64,000 bases of DNA, taken from contig NC_073358.2 in NCBI RefSeq assembly GCF_027580225.2, positions 13,064,001 to 13,128,000 on the forward strand, read 5' to 3'. The stretch's first letter is position 1; each line of letters starts with the position of its first letter. The translations under genes were made by a program, and so were the position numbers. This DNA comes from Misgurnus anguillicaudatus (lineage: Eukaryota; Chordata; Actinopteri; Cypriniformes; Cobitidae). Under the pieces are notes generated by a model. That model was given only the letters and a program-made list of their open reading frames with translations, had not been told where the DNA came from and ran no database searches. Of the stretch, positions 35,272-46,627 are shown one piece after another.

Positions 35272-35796
35272 TTAGTTACTGATTATTTCTGCTCTGTCAT
35301 TGGTCATTGTCATGCACATACCTTGCCTGTTAATTCATTGTTTGCCGTTCGTTGTTTGATGTTGCGTGTTTCTAGTGTTCCCCTGTAATGTTTTGCTTTG
35401 TTTACCTGCACATTTTGGAAATAAACTGCATTTGGATCCGCATCTCGCATCCTCGTGTTGCTACCCGTACCAATTATGAGCTTTTAGTGCTACTTAGCAA
35501 AAATTTTTAGATTCCCAGTTGTAAAAAATAGTACACTTCCATAGTGTACTTAAAGTGCTTTATTTTCGCACACTTATTTTGTACTTAATATACTAAAAAT
35601 TCATCTTTAGTACTTCTTAAGATGTTCCTAAGGTCATCTAAGTGTACTTCACTGTGCTATTTTGAGACACCATAAATATAAACTAAAATGTGCTAAAATG
35701 TATTTTAAAAAATTATTTACGTACCACTTGTAGTAAACTTGAACCCATCTTTATATGAAAGTTGAGTTTAAGTTTAATACAAGTGTAAAAGGTATT

Positions 35797-35937
35797 GTGG
35801 AGGATTTTCCTTTTCCGGGTGGATCATCAAGACCATTGGTCCTCCTAGCTATCAACCAGGAGTGCTGCGCATAGCATTTTTTTAAAAAGTGGAGAAGGCG
35901 GTTCCCTTCCAAAATTCGAGAAAATCCTCTGCTACAC
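35797..35937. mobile_element. small element with GTGGAGGATTTTC ends
   Basis: GTGGAGGATTTTCC and GAAAATCCTCTGCTAC are imperfect inverted ends about 140 bp apart inside the palindromic MITE. Confidence 0.45.
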
Positions 35938-36044
35938 CCTTAACTAAATACATTTTTTAATACAGAGATAGTATGTTAAAAGTGCATTTTAGTTCACATT
36001 CATGGCGTCTCAAAACAGCACAGCGAAGCACCTAGATAATCTTA

Positions 36045-36448
36045 AAGGGACTGCAAGTAGGATTTTAAGTGTTTTATTAATCAAAATCAATGTCTTTATT
36101 CATAAATATGTCCTCTTGGTGTCAAATGACCTCTGCCAGTGATCTGACTTTTCTTTTTAAGCTTAGAATTTCTCCTCTTTACTTATTGAATGGGTAAGTC
36201 CAAGGAGGCATCCATATCGTATTGTTAAACTATAATAGCAGAGAGGGACAAAAAGCACTAGCCTACCAACGCGTTTTCATTCAGAACATGTGAACCAGCT
36301 GCAACGGACAAGGAGATCAGTGATTACATAACGGCTACTGTAGTTGCAACACGCATTTGGAGAGGCGAGGCGCTAGAGAGCACTCTTCGTTTGAATGCAA
36401 AATACAATTCCACCACTAGATGGGGGTAAATCCTACTTATTGTCCCTT
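36045..36448. mobile_element. TA-inserted MITE (Tc1/mariner-type target)
   Basis: Ends AAGGGACTGCAAGTAGGATT and its near complement, flanked by TA (36043-36044, 36449-36450). The opposite arm of the host palindrome shows the uninterrupted site with a single TA, confirming the 2-bp duplication. Confidence 0.8.
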
Positions 36449-36885
36449 TAGGAACATCTTAAGGGGTACTGGGGTTGAGTTCTTAGTATATTGAGTGGAA
36501 GGTTAGTGTGCCAAAGTGGAGCACTTTGAGTACACTGTGGAAGTGTACTACTTTTTACCTGGGTAGAACAGTATTATTTGACCTAGTGATGAAAACAAAA
36601 TGGTAGCCTCACAAAAAAGATTTTATAGTTTTTTACATACATATTGCCAATCCTAGTGTTAATCTATTAAACAATAAATGCGTTTATAATCAGGGTACCT
36701 TTAAAATTTGTCTAAATAAAACCAAACGGAAGAAATGACCCAACAACCCATTAATATGCAGTTTTATACATGTGCAATAATGATAACAATAAAGATAAAT
36801 GAACAGTTTAGGTCTGTGAATGGCTTCTGATGGTGGTACGGTGGTATGAAACATGACAAATATTACCATGATTCTTTAACAGTCT

Positions 36886-36891
36886 TTTATT
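36886..36891 (-). terminator. naa38: naa38 polyadenylation signal
   Basis: AATAAA on the minus strand 210 bp after the stop codon. Confidence 0.55.
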
Positions 36892-37101
36892 TTTAAAATG
36901 ACAGTCAATACTGTGATTTGCAAACAATCACACACATAACTGTACCCAATGAAAATCGAAACAAAACCCCAGATGGAATGGCATTTTGTCCAAAAAAATA
37001 AAAAATAATAATCCAGTAACCCCTGCTCAGACAGAAGCCATATGAATTTGCTGACGCAACATGTGCATCCATTATTTTCAGTCCAAAAGTCTCTAAAGTT
37101 G

Positions 37102-37217
37102 TTAGAGTCCATGGGTGGTTGTCTGAAGGCTTTCAGATTCCACTTCTATAGAGACAACATGATGACCAGGAATCATAGCTAGTCCCAACACTCTGGGCTC
37201 GCTTTGTGAGAAGGAGT
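37102..37217 (-). CDS. naa38: naa38 exon 3 with stop
   Basis: 116 nt after a TCCACAG acceptor. Codes for [20 protein letters not shown] and on to [10 protein letters not shown] and TAA. It holds the second Sm motif. Confidence 0.94.
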
Positions 37218-40200
37218 CTGTGGATAAGAATTCAGATTTTAATATTGGAAAATAATAAAAAATAAATCACAAAGAATTCAGATTTTAGAATTACTTTTTC
37301 TTATGATCAGAAGCTAAAAATATTAAACATTTTGCGAGTGGTAAACTGTGAGTGGTAATTTATGAAATCTTGAAATTTTCCACAGATTGCTAGAGCATTG
37401 CCAAAACGTTACCTAAAGCATTTAGAATGTTGTTAGTGCCTCAGATATTTTTAAAGTGGTGAAATATACTGTTACCATGAAAAAAATGACTAACATTATG
37501 TGTCTAGATACTGTATATGGATATAGTTTTCTTACAAAGTCATCCGTCCGGGGCAGAAAAGACAAAAAGCGGCATTAATGAATAAGAAATCATTTGTATT
37601 CAGTGGCGGAGTGGCAATCGGGAAAGTCCCGACTGGGCCGGTAGTGTTTTAAGGCCGCGAAGGCCGGTCTGATAATAGCCGTGCTTTCAGTCTTTAGTCA
37701 TGCACTCCGGCCACACTAAAAACTATTTATCATATTTTTAATATGCTTCAGCGCTCAAAATGTATCTGCCCGCACCGCTCTCTCTATCAAGCCCGTCTCC
37801 CCTGGAGTTCTATCAGCCAATCAAAAAAAAAAGAAAGAGGCGACACAATAGCCAATCAGAAAATAGTACTGTTGTATCTGGGTAAGATTTAACGCAACAA
37901 CCTAGGAAAAAAGCATAGCCTCGCACACCCATAGAGGAATGGAGCTCCGAGCATCAATTTGAGCAGCACAGAGTAAGTCTGATCTCCTGTTTTAATGTTA
38001 CAACAAATGCACAACTTTGACACAAACAATGTCAACTGGACTGCTGTAAGAGAATGTTTCCCAGATAATCAGCATCAGTTTTTCACGAGTGTCTGTAACT
38101 TAGCCAACAGTTTACAGCCTGTTCACTGACAACACCTGCTCAGCCTCGTTATATTTTCGTTATCACACGATGACTGACATTTTGTCACATAAAACATCTC
38201 TCTCCAAACAGGCTTAATAATTTTATAAGCAACTGTTTTGCAACCATAGTAAGCTTAAGCTTACGTAAAACTAGGGAACTGTTGTTGACTTTAAGATCTT
38301 TTAAATAATAATTATTACACTTGGTATTTCATGTTGTTGTGGTGCAGTCATTTTATTGTAATTTTAGATTTCAGCATTTGCTTATTTACAGGGAACCATT
38401 TTCTTTTTTCTTTTTTTGACCACGGAGGGCTGGTGGTCTATGAAATTTCCCGGTAAATTTTTGGGTCCCACTCCGCCCCTGTTTGTATTGTGTATGTGTC
38501 GGAACACAGCCAGCCGAGGTGAGTATATTTTGAAAGCTCCACCGATGTGTGCGCGCACGAGTCGAACGCAGAAAAATGTAAACCCGGCCCTCACCTTCAT
38601 GTAGTGCACCCCCTGTTGTGTACTTGATGTAGGCATGAATCACGATACAACGATGTTTCTGAAAAAGTGTATCTTGGAGACATTTTAATCATTCACTATC
38701 TAATATCGTCATATCACACACCCTTAGCTTCGACATAGGCCAATAGTCTGGAAATTAATATTTTTCTCCATACTAGGGATATTAACCGATGACAGTTTGA
38801 CCGATGGTTGACCGTATCAACGTTAGCCGGTCAAAGTTGTCGTTTAAAAAAAAAGTGATCTCTAAATTAGGCTATTATAGACAGTGGACTAAATGCTACT
38901 AGTGGAGAGCGGGGCTGGTTGGGTCAAGGGTTGGTTGGAACACAGTTCAATTACAGTACACTAAAGGGCGCTGCCACAAAAATCTGACATTAAAATGACT
39001 GCCCTCTTGACCTGAACACACCCATTTACTAAAATAATTTAATGGTCACTAACTGTTGAGGTGTGGATAGCTTTTATATTTTACAGTGTCAAAACAAAAA
39101 AACAGTGCCCCACACTAAAAACAATTTAGAACTATGATAGAAAAAGATATATAAAATGTAAGGATTCCAGTTGATAGAGATAGGATCCCCTATATTTTGA
39201 CCTGAAATTTAAAAGTTTCTGATGAGTGATGTGGCTAACATCATTTCAGTTAATTGGTGTGTCCTAATGTGGTTGGGGTTGGTTGATGCACTGATTTGGG
39301 GGTTGGTTGACACATGTGCATATTACATTATTTCTAGTCCTAATACTACACACGTACATAAACTCACACACACACAATTGTGCGTATGTTAAACGTATGT
39401 TAAAATCATGAATATTTTATTTTATTAGTAATTTATTTTATTAGTAATATTATTATATGCTGTATATTTATAAATTTTGTCTTCAATGCCACTCATACGC
39501 ACGCACGCACACACTAACATGGTTAATAATTTGGCTAAAATGGGCAGAAATTTTTTGGAATGAAATTAAATGCTTAAGTTCTTTATATTTGTCACCTCAT
39601 TCTTTGTAACTATCATCTGTGCCAACCAACCCCATACTGGGCCTGGTTGGTACAGGTGCACAACATGACTTTAATGATGAATAAATACATTTTAGGAATC
39701 ATTTGTGAACATTACATGTTACTGATGATTAGCTGAGATCTTAACCTTACAGTTGTTACAGGTTAGACTTTTTTAACATATAACATGACTGAGAAATATG
39801 ACAGAGAGTGAAAAGTGTGCCAACCCACCCCGCTCTTCCATACTGTTAGCCATCTCATTCCATTTTCCAGGATCTATTTGTGTGAAGTGAACAAATCCCT
39901 CACGCTCAATTTTTCATTTGTACTTTTAAATCAATAAAAACATTTGCTGCAAGGTCACAGCGTTTTGGTTCGCACGTTTACAAGGTTTGCGATAAGTAAA
40001 CGCTACAGGCAAAAACACTTGAGACGACAGGATGAAGCGTGCAAAGAAAAGTAGTGTGTGGGACCATTTCACTAAACATAATGACACAGATATAAGTTGC
40101 AACTTGTGTGATACAATGCTTAAATACAGTAGTATCACATCATGTGCACACATAACTTGTTTATTAGTTTCAATATTTTATCATATTTTAACTTTATTCA

Positions 40201-42367
40201 GATTGCATGGTGCAAAAATTTAATTAAATGCAACAGTCTCAGACTTGAAGAAAATTGCTGAACATTTAAACCTATTTTCTGCACATTCCACCATATTTTA
40301 ATGAAATAAAGAAAGTCCTCCTCCTGTTAACTTATATTTCTGCATATTCCAGCATATAAATTAAAAATATTTTTGTAAAATCCTTCATTTGAATAGTAAA
40401 TAAAATACAGCAATAAAATAATTAAAACGAAAGTCACTCCTGGTTGTATTGCAAATTATTAACATTTAATATGTTTATACAGTATTATTTGTTTATTTAA
40501 TCTAGAACCATCCACACCTGTTCTGATCAACATAAGATATGCAAGAAATGAAGATTAAACTGTTCTTTATATTTCTATAAAGAGTGGTCTGTGCACATCT
40601 CATCGAAAAGACAAAAAAAGAGCAATACTGACATAGTGGGCACGCGCTTCGAATTTTTCGGTTGAAAAATCTGTTTTTAACCTGCGTGTTACTTTAAAAT
40701 GCGTATCATGCAATAACCACTTACTCTGGGCACTAATGAAAGGTAGGTGTGACAAAATATAAATCTTTTATCTTGGTACTGACAAAATTTCATCGAAACC
40801 TATGGAGAAGGTATTTAAATGAACTGCGGAAATGTATTAGTCACGTTTGTGGTGGTAGGTTAGTGAACCTCCTGTCAGAACCTCAGAACTGCAGGCATCG
40901 TTCTAAAAAGCATGGGTCTCAGTCTGAATATGATAAACTAATTGCAACTAAACGGCCCATTCCAACTAAAACAGTAAATGCTCATGATTTCATTTGAAAT
41001 AAATAACAAAATACTACCATCTGTCTAAATTTCATGCAAATATCTGATCAAATGAGAAAGTTACAAGCAAAGACATGTGAATAAGCAGCATTTTCGGTCA
41101 CACACCTTCCATTGACATCAATATAACTTTTTCCTCTGATTTCTAATGTTAAAAATATCATAACTTTCTCAATCATTAACAGATTTTTACAATCCAGGTA
41201 TCTTTGTAAATAGGAATGTCTGTCTGCTCTATCTAGTCATGATTTAGAAAATTTTGTCATCATACCTAAAATAATCATAAACCTTCTAACCGAGCATTCA
41301 TGGGTGGTTGTAAACAGGAAGTTCTGGTGATTGTCAAAGTCCATATTGCCAAAACCATTGTTATTTTGTGGTTACCGTGGTTTTACTACAGTAACCATGT
41401 TTTTTTTACTATAGTTAAACCATGGTTAATTTTTATAAGGGCTCTCACAAAGTTGCTTAGGGCCCCCAAAAGTCTAGGATTCTCTCTGAGTCCAAAAAAT
41501 AGCATTTTAGTAACGTTTATGTAAGCCTGAGACAAAAATCTAAGTTTCATTCTTTGGGAGAGGAAACTGCAAGTCTCTTTTTAATAAGCCACATGGATAT
41601 GAGGTTTTCATAAACGTAGAACATACGCAGCAACATTTATGCAAAGTTTAGAGTAGAGGAATAACAATAAATGATAATGATGGGGCAGAACATATGCCAA
41701 TTTTAAACGTTGGAATAACAAGTAGAGCAGATAATGATAGTGATGATAACCGAAACAAATACCACTAATACTACTAATGTTCAGGAACAACAGCAAAGCG
41801 AATATACAGTACATATAATATAATGTGGTACTCACACATGAAGTACTGCTTACCTGTGGATTTGAGGAACTCCTGTGCAGAGCCCATGATGACATTACAG
41901 TCTCTGTCTGTGCATAAGAAAAGCCCAACAAGAGTGCGTCCGTCTGTCATACGAATCCTCATGCTTTTATTCAGGAGATTCTCTAGTTTCAACCGAGCTA
42001 AGAAATAAGATGATTCTTCCACCTGAAACAAAACATACTCACATAAACGAAACAATTCGTCCAAATCAACTCTCATCAACTGGATCCGACTTTTTGATGC
42101 TAGCCACAGCAATACTGCGTATTGTGTAAGAATGCGCGTGTTTACTATAAATGCTATAAACAGGCAATATAAAGCAACAGGCAATTTTACGTACAAATAT
42201 AAACCAAAATGCTAAATCTTGACAAAACCCATAGTCAAGCATTAAGCATACGTCATAAGCAAAAGCCATAATGCTTGCTAGCTTTAGCTTTACTGGCCCC
42301 ACATTTGCCAACTTATTCAAACCTCAGGCTGCATTTCCGTGCCATTTTCTTCACTCTCGGTTGCCAT
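37102..42367 (-). CDS. naa38: NatC auxiliary subunit NAA38 (LSM domain protein), complete
   Basis: NAA38 (LSMD1) is the small Sm-like subunit of the NatC complex (catalytic NAA30, scaffold NAA35), which acetylates protein N-termini of the Met-hydrophobic type at the ribosome. Three minus-strand exons join in phase: 42323-42367, 41854-42022 and 37102-37217, giving 109 residues. The short acidic N-terminus is [15 protein letters not shown]. The LSM fold follows: a helix with [13 protein letters not shown], then TDGRTLVG, then [17 protein letters not shown], and the second Sm motif in [18 protein letters not shown]. Stop is TAA at 37102-37104. Human NAA38 is about 125 residues, longer only at its N-terminus. 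Intron 2 is 4.6 kb and holds a recent hAT element and an older one. No defects were seen. Confidence 0.95.
37601..38481. mobile_element. non-autonomous hAT element in naa38 intron 2
   Basis: CAGTGGCGGAGTGG at the left and CCACTCCGCCCCTG-type sequence at the right are inverted ends. An exact 8-bp duplication TTTGTATT sits at 37593-37600 and 38482-38489. CA(G)...(C)TG ends with 8-bp duplications define hAT elements. No transposase lies in the 881 bp. Confidence 0.9.
38902..39839. mobile_element. element with GGAGAGCGGGG ends
   Basis: GGAGAGCGGGGCTGGTTGG at the left and CCAACCCACCCCGCTCTTCC at the right are inverted. The interior repeats GGTTGG and CCAACCAACCCC. No TSD was identified. Confidence 0.65.
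40032..40148 (+). pseudogene. BED-type zinc finger of a hAT transposase
   Basis: Reads [19 protein letters not shown] followed by [17 protein letters not shown]: the aromatic SVWDHF, C-x2-C and spacing are those of BED fingers at the N-terminus of hAT transposases. The His pair is lost as the frame runs out into AT-rich sequence. Same strand relation: antisense to naa38. Confidence 0.7.
40261..41853. other. rest of naa38 intron 2, mostly AT-rich
   Basis: Contains a palindromic MITE core at 41360-41432 (GGTTACCGTGGTTTTACTAC, mirrored by a CCATGGTTA end). An 82-codon plus ORF at 40749-40997 is unrecognised and has no support. Confidence 0.45.
41854..42022 (-). CDS. naa38: naa38 exon 2
   Basis: 169 nt after a TTTCAG acceptor. 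Codes for [20 protein letters not shown] through QEFLKST, donor GTAAGC, phase 1. It holds the first Sm motif. Confidence 0.96.
42323..42367 (-). CDS. naa38: naa38 exon 1 (coding)
   Basis: 15 codons, [15 protein letters not shown], ending phase 0 at GTTTGA, a weak donor. The start codon sits in AAAATGGC, a YY1-like context common at housekeeping gene starts. Confidence 0.85.
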
Positions 42368-42436
42368 TTTATGTTTCTTGAGTTTAAAGCATTTAGAAAT
42401 TACAACACAATGCTATTCATATCATTCTTTCTAACG

Positions 42437-42530
42437 TGATCTTCTTCTTCTTTTGATTTTATGGCGGGTTGTAAACCAACTTCATATGTGCATATACCGC
42501 CACCTACTGTGATGGAGTATGAAGAGATTG
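42437..42530. repeat. interspersed repeat close upstream of naa38
   Basis: CTTCTTCTTCTTTTG, TTTTATGGCGGGTTG and ATACCGCCACCTACTG in order, a sequence I know as a common fish repeat. It begins about 70 bp upstream of the naa38 start codon. Confidence 0.55.
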
Positions 42531-42592
42531 AACTATATTCTATTTTTTAATCCACTCAAGTCATCAAATAAATCTCGTGATTGCATTTAAAT

Positions 42593-43028
42593 GGATAGTT
42601 CACCTTAAATGAAAATTCTGTCATCATTTACTCATCCTCATGTTGTTCTAAATCTTTATAAATGTCTTTTTTCTGATGAACACAAATGAAGATATTTTGA
42701 GAAATGATGTTAAACACACAGCAGATAGTTACCATTGACTTCCATAGTAGGAAAAATATATTTAAAAAATATTTTGGAAGTATTGTGATAAATGATAAAA
42801 AAATATTTTGATAAATGATGGTAAGCACACAGTTGACGGTACCCATTAAATTCCATCATATTTTTTATCCCTACTATGGAAGTCAATGGTCACTATCTGC
42901 TGTGTGTTTACATCGTTTCTCAAAATTTCTTATTTTGTGTTCATCAGAAAAGAGAAATTCATACAGGTTTAGAACAACATGAGGACGAGTAAATGATGAC
43001 AGAATTTTAATTTTAAGGTGAACTATCC
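42593..43028. mobile_element. foldback MITE, GGATAGTTCACC ends
   Basis: GGATAGTTCACC at the left and GGTGAACTATCC at the right are exact inverted repeats. The arms continue with TTCTGTCATCATTTACTC and its complement for over 60 bp. An orphan right end (GGTGAACTATCC) also occurs at 46419-46430. Confidence 0.85.
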
Positions 43029-43437
43029 CTCTAACATTTTCTCTGCATTTAATGCATCAATTAATATTTTCCAAAATATAGAATGTTAAAATTTGGTTGA
43101 AATGATGTCAGTTGTTCAACGTTGAAACAACGGTAAATGGTAAATGGTTGCAAAGGGTCAATAAAATAAACGTTTTATGTAATTTGTGAATAATTTATTG
43201 AAAAGCTGTAAAAACGCATTTTATGAAAATTCATTTTGATGAAAATACTAATTAAAAAATTTAACAACAGTAGTTGGTAGAGTTCAAAATACAATAGACA
43301 CATCCAAATAAATATTCTATGTAACTTTATTTGCCCCTTTCAAAACAAGTGGTGATCTCAGTACCCCATTTTTGGAAATATTTTTCTGGGTTGTTAATGT
43401 TATATAATGTTTAAGAAGCAAAAATGGTTTATGTACA

Positions 43438-44339
43438 TTGTTGGGGGTAACGTATTACAAGTTATAAAACGGTTAGTTCCAATCCTTGATTCTGATTGGT
43501 CAATAGGTGTGCTTTATTCACGATAAAACACTGCTATGACCGCTTCACCCAACAATTCTATTTAATATCACTGCGCCCTTAGCAACACCCTTAGCAACAC
43601 ATAAACATATAATGAGACAAAGTCTGAGAACAGTTTGTTGTTTTTATTTGAGCTTTCATGTTGTTGTTCGCAGTCAGGGACTATTTTTTCTAGCGGAAGG
43701 AATGCTTTTATTGATTTAACTTCATGAAAGTTGCACTAATATTTTTTTTACTTTAATATTGTGTGGTAACCGTTTTATGAAAGCAATAAGGTACTCGAGG
43801 CAAGTGCTGTATCGTGAATAAGTAACGGCAGAAGGGCGTTGTTAGGCACGACGCGAAGCGGAGCCTCTCGTACCTTATTGCTTACTTACGCGCATTACGT
43901 AATAATATTACTTTTCTGAAGTAACAAGTAAAGTAATGCATTACTTTATAAATGTACACATTAATATTTCAGTTACTTTTTTTAAAAAGTAATGTGAGTT
44001 ACTTTTCAGTTTAATTAATTAAATATAAAATAATGTACTGAATTAAACTGAACATATTAACGTAGAATTACGCACTAGTGCGCCTGAGCGGGAACAGTTT
44101 GAGTCAGAAACGGAGATGGCAGGCCAGAGCTTGACATTTTTGCGATCATAAGAAACACCTGCAAGGCCTGAAAGAGATCAAGCCTCAGTCAAGTAAGAAA
44201 AAGTAACGCAAAAGTAACTTAAAAGTAACGTAAGCATTACTTTCCATGAAAAGTAACTAAGTAACACAATTAGTTACTTTTTTGGGGAGTAACTTAATAG
44301 TGTAATGCATTACTTTTAAAAGGAACTTTCCCCAACACT
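43438..44339. mobile_element. foldback MITE (GTTGGGG ends) with a nested element
   Basis: GTTGGGGGTAACGTATTACA at the left is mirrored by the right end AACTTTCCCCAACAC; the interior is rich in AAAAGTAACTTA-type motifs. From about 43462 to 43890 a different sequence is inserted, ending in a hairpin (AGCAATAAGGTACTCGAGGC facing GAGCCTCTCGTACCTTATTG). Confidence 0.7.
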
Positions 44340-44529
44340 CTTTATGTATATAACCCAGTAGAATAAATGTCTACTAGTTATGGGTTTATTGCAATGGTTC
44401 TTGCACAGGGCTAAATTTATAAATGGGTATTCTGCTTAATATATTGCTGTAAAAATTGCTGTGTGTGGGGTATACCTTTAAGAACGTGACCATGTATCAA
44501 GTTAGACTGTTTTACACATGTAGAAAACG

Positions 44530-44710
44530 TGAGCTATGTCCGAAACCGCTCCCTATCCACTATATAGCGCACTATATTGGGTGTCGGCCATATAGTGGTG
44601 TCCGAAAACTGAGTGAACAACTTCATTAACTACATTTGTTCACTACTTTTTACCCACAATGCACTCTGATTTGGGGTACATTCGATATACACTCGCTCAC
44701 TCCTATTTCC
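44530..44710. repeat. interspersed repeat with GTCCGAAACCGCTCCC
   Basis: Contains GTCCGAAACCGCTCCCTATC, CACTATATAGCGCAC and ACCCACAATGCACTCTG, which I recognise as a recurrent fish repeat. No bounded ends were set. Confidence 0.5.
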
Positions 44711-45045
44711 CATGAGGCAATGGAAGACGAATAAAGATACTGACAGTAGGCCTAAACACTAAAGATTTACTTTTATATAAAAAAAATAAATTCTTGTTGT
44801 CAGTTATTTTCTACTTTTTTTAAATAAACAAATTTAAAATAACTGCGATATCTTTTTTTATATAATACATTCTTATTAATTCATGCATAAACAATAGTAA
44901 ATAAATAAGCAGTTGTTTTGTTTTCTTTATTATTAACTAATATAATAAACATGACCAATGATGTTATGAACAGTAAGGGGCTAATCACACAAAAACGAGC
45001 TTTAAACGCTTGGAAACGCAAGGCGCGACACACTGCCTTTTTTAA

Positions 45046-45467
45046 CTCTTTCACCGCCAGCGTTTTTTTAAAAAGTTGCCAGCCAGCGCCAGCATTTTTC
45101 ATGATTTTCACCAAAGTTAAATGCCTTCCAGAAAATGTTCTTCTTTAAATATATAAACATACAATATACCAAATGAAAGAACAGACCCTCTGCTTTCAAA
45201 CAAAAAAACCCTGTTTCATCCTACCTTTAGTGGTTCTTTTGTAATCAGCTTTTGAATATGGGTAGGTTTCTGCAAAAACACCACATTTTGAGCAAAAAGC
45301 AGAGATAATTCCATTTTTGTGACGGACTTTTCATAGAGATCCCATTCAGAGCTATCTTTAAAACAGACACGGACATGCAGCAGCTTGCCATAGGGCAATA
45401 CTTCAGTTTTTAAAAAGTTGCGGTATTGCGGAAAGATGGAAAATCTCGTCATTGGTGGTGAAAAAGT
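45046..45467. mobile_element. element with CTCTTTCACCGCCA ends
   Basis: CTCTTTCACCGCCAGCG after TTAA at 45042-45045 is mirrored by TTGGTGGTGAAAAAGTT at the right. The right flank is not a clean TTAA, so the class is uncertain. Confidence 0.5.
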
Positions 45468-46435
45468 TCAAAAGAGCAGCGCGATGCGGCTTTTTATATT
45501 GCTAGGCAACCACAGAGTCAGCTGTCTTGTCAATCAAATATTGAAGCATGAACGCTCTTTTGCTGTTAATATTAGCAGAAACTTTAAAAAGGGGGCGCGC
45601 TTGCTCTTACCTTGTTTGAGGGTGAGAGGTGCACAAACAGGAGAGTGAGCGAGTGGAGTCCAGTTCTTCAAAGCAACTGTAAACTTCCCTCACCACAACG
45701 TAAAGCCCACCTCTCCCCTGATTGGATTGGACAATGAAAAGATGCGAATGACATCACTGCTTTTCCGCTCTCAGCGCTCCCTCAAAAACGCGTGCTGCGA
45801 CCATTGACTGTAAAAAACGAGTGTTATTTCCAAATATCAAGTGCCTTACATCACTGGAATCACTGGATCAAGACAAACAAATTGTATATCTTAGATTTCA
45901 TTTTAGTCATTACAAATTTTCCGCTATTTTCGTTTTTTTTTTGCAAAAAATAAAAACGAGCTAGTCCTAGGTTTTTTGTCCGATCGGAACCAATCCAGTG
46001 CTGAAACATTCCTTGGACTTTGAATATGAAAACTTGAAAGAAAAAAAAAGTTGAACTATCGACTCAACGTCGACACACCATGCTTAACGCCTGAAGTGCT
46101 ATTTTGGATTTTTGTCTGTTTTATAAATTTTATTTAATATTATTATTATTCTGCCGCAAAACTGATGGTGCAGACCAAACCGTAAGGCCTAAAGACATGA
46201 CATTTTGACAAATGGTAGGTCTCAATTGTGTTAGAAGTTGACAGAGTATCAACCCCGATTGGCCTATAGGTGGCGCTATACCGATGACAAACGCCTTGAT
46301 GCTGATAACCTCGGCAATTTTTGTCCAAATATCAAGTGCCTTTTATCACTGGAATCCTTGGCTCAAGACGAACAAAATGTTTATTTCCAATTTCATTTAC
46401 GTCATGAACATTTTTTGGGTGAACTATCCCTTTAA
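45468..46435. other. repeat debris, no gene
   Basis: TATCAAGTGCCTT occurs at 45836 and 46331 in similar context, suggesting duplicated repeat fragments. Confidence 0.4.
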
Positions 46436-46627
46436 GGCAGTGTTCTCCACTCCCAATCCTGGAGAGCCGGTGTCCTGCAGAGTTTAGCTCCAACCTTAAT
46501 CAAACACACCTACCTGTGATTTTCTAGTTCGTGAAGACATTGATTAGCTTGCAGGTGTGTTTGACTAAGGTCGGAGCCAAACTCTGCAGGGCACCGGCCC
46601 CCCAGGACCGGGAGCGAAGAACACCGC
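46436..46627. mobile_element. 192-bp palindromic MITE
   Basis: GGCAGTGTTCTCCACTCC and the arm TGCAGAGTTTAGCTCCAACC are mirrored by GTCGGAGCCAAACTCTGCA and GAAGAACACCGCC. Both arms hold CAGGTGTGTTTGA-type sequence around a short loop. Confidence 0.8.

Larger units (their letters stand above)
34326..35466 (+). mobile_element. probable solo LTR, split by a Harbinger-type element
   Basis: Outside the insertion the sequence runs from CTTGTTTTCAGTTG to an AATAAA near 35421 followed by CTGCATTTGGATCCGCATCT and ATCCTCGTG, the usual poly(A)-R layout of fish LTRs. Exact ends are uncertain. Confidence 0.45.
35514..36563. mobile_element. palindromic MITE, interrupted
   Basis: The left end (CCCAG, then AGTACACTTCCATAGTGTAC) is mirrored by the right (GTACACTGTGGAAGTGTACT, then CTGGG). 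Internal arms such as ACTGTGCTATTTTGAGACACC are also mirrored. Two shorter elements interrupt it. Confidence 0.75.
38776..40260 (+). mobile_element. older hAT remnant with BED finger
   Basis: Begins CTAGGGATATTAACCGATGA, a hAT-like end, and contains a BED-type zinc finger downstream; the transposase catalytic part is missing. It is split by the element at 38902-39839. Confidence 0.5.

Noticed and set aside
42066..42320. 84-codon minus ORF between naa38 exons 1 and 2
   Set aside because: Intronic frame; the exon 1 to exon 2 junction with matching phase and known NAA38 sequence explains the locus better.
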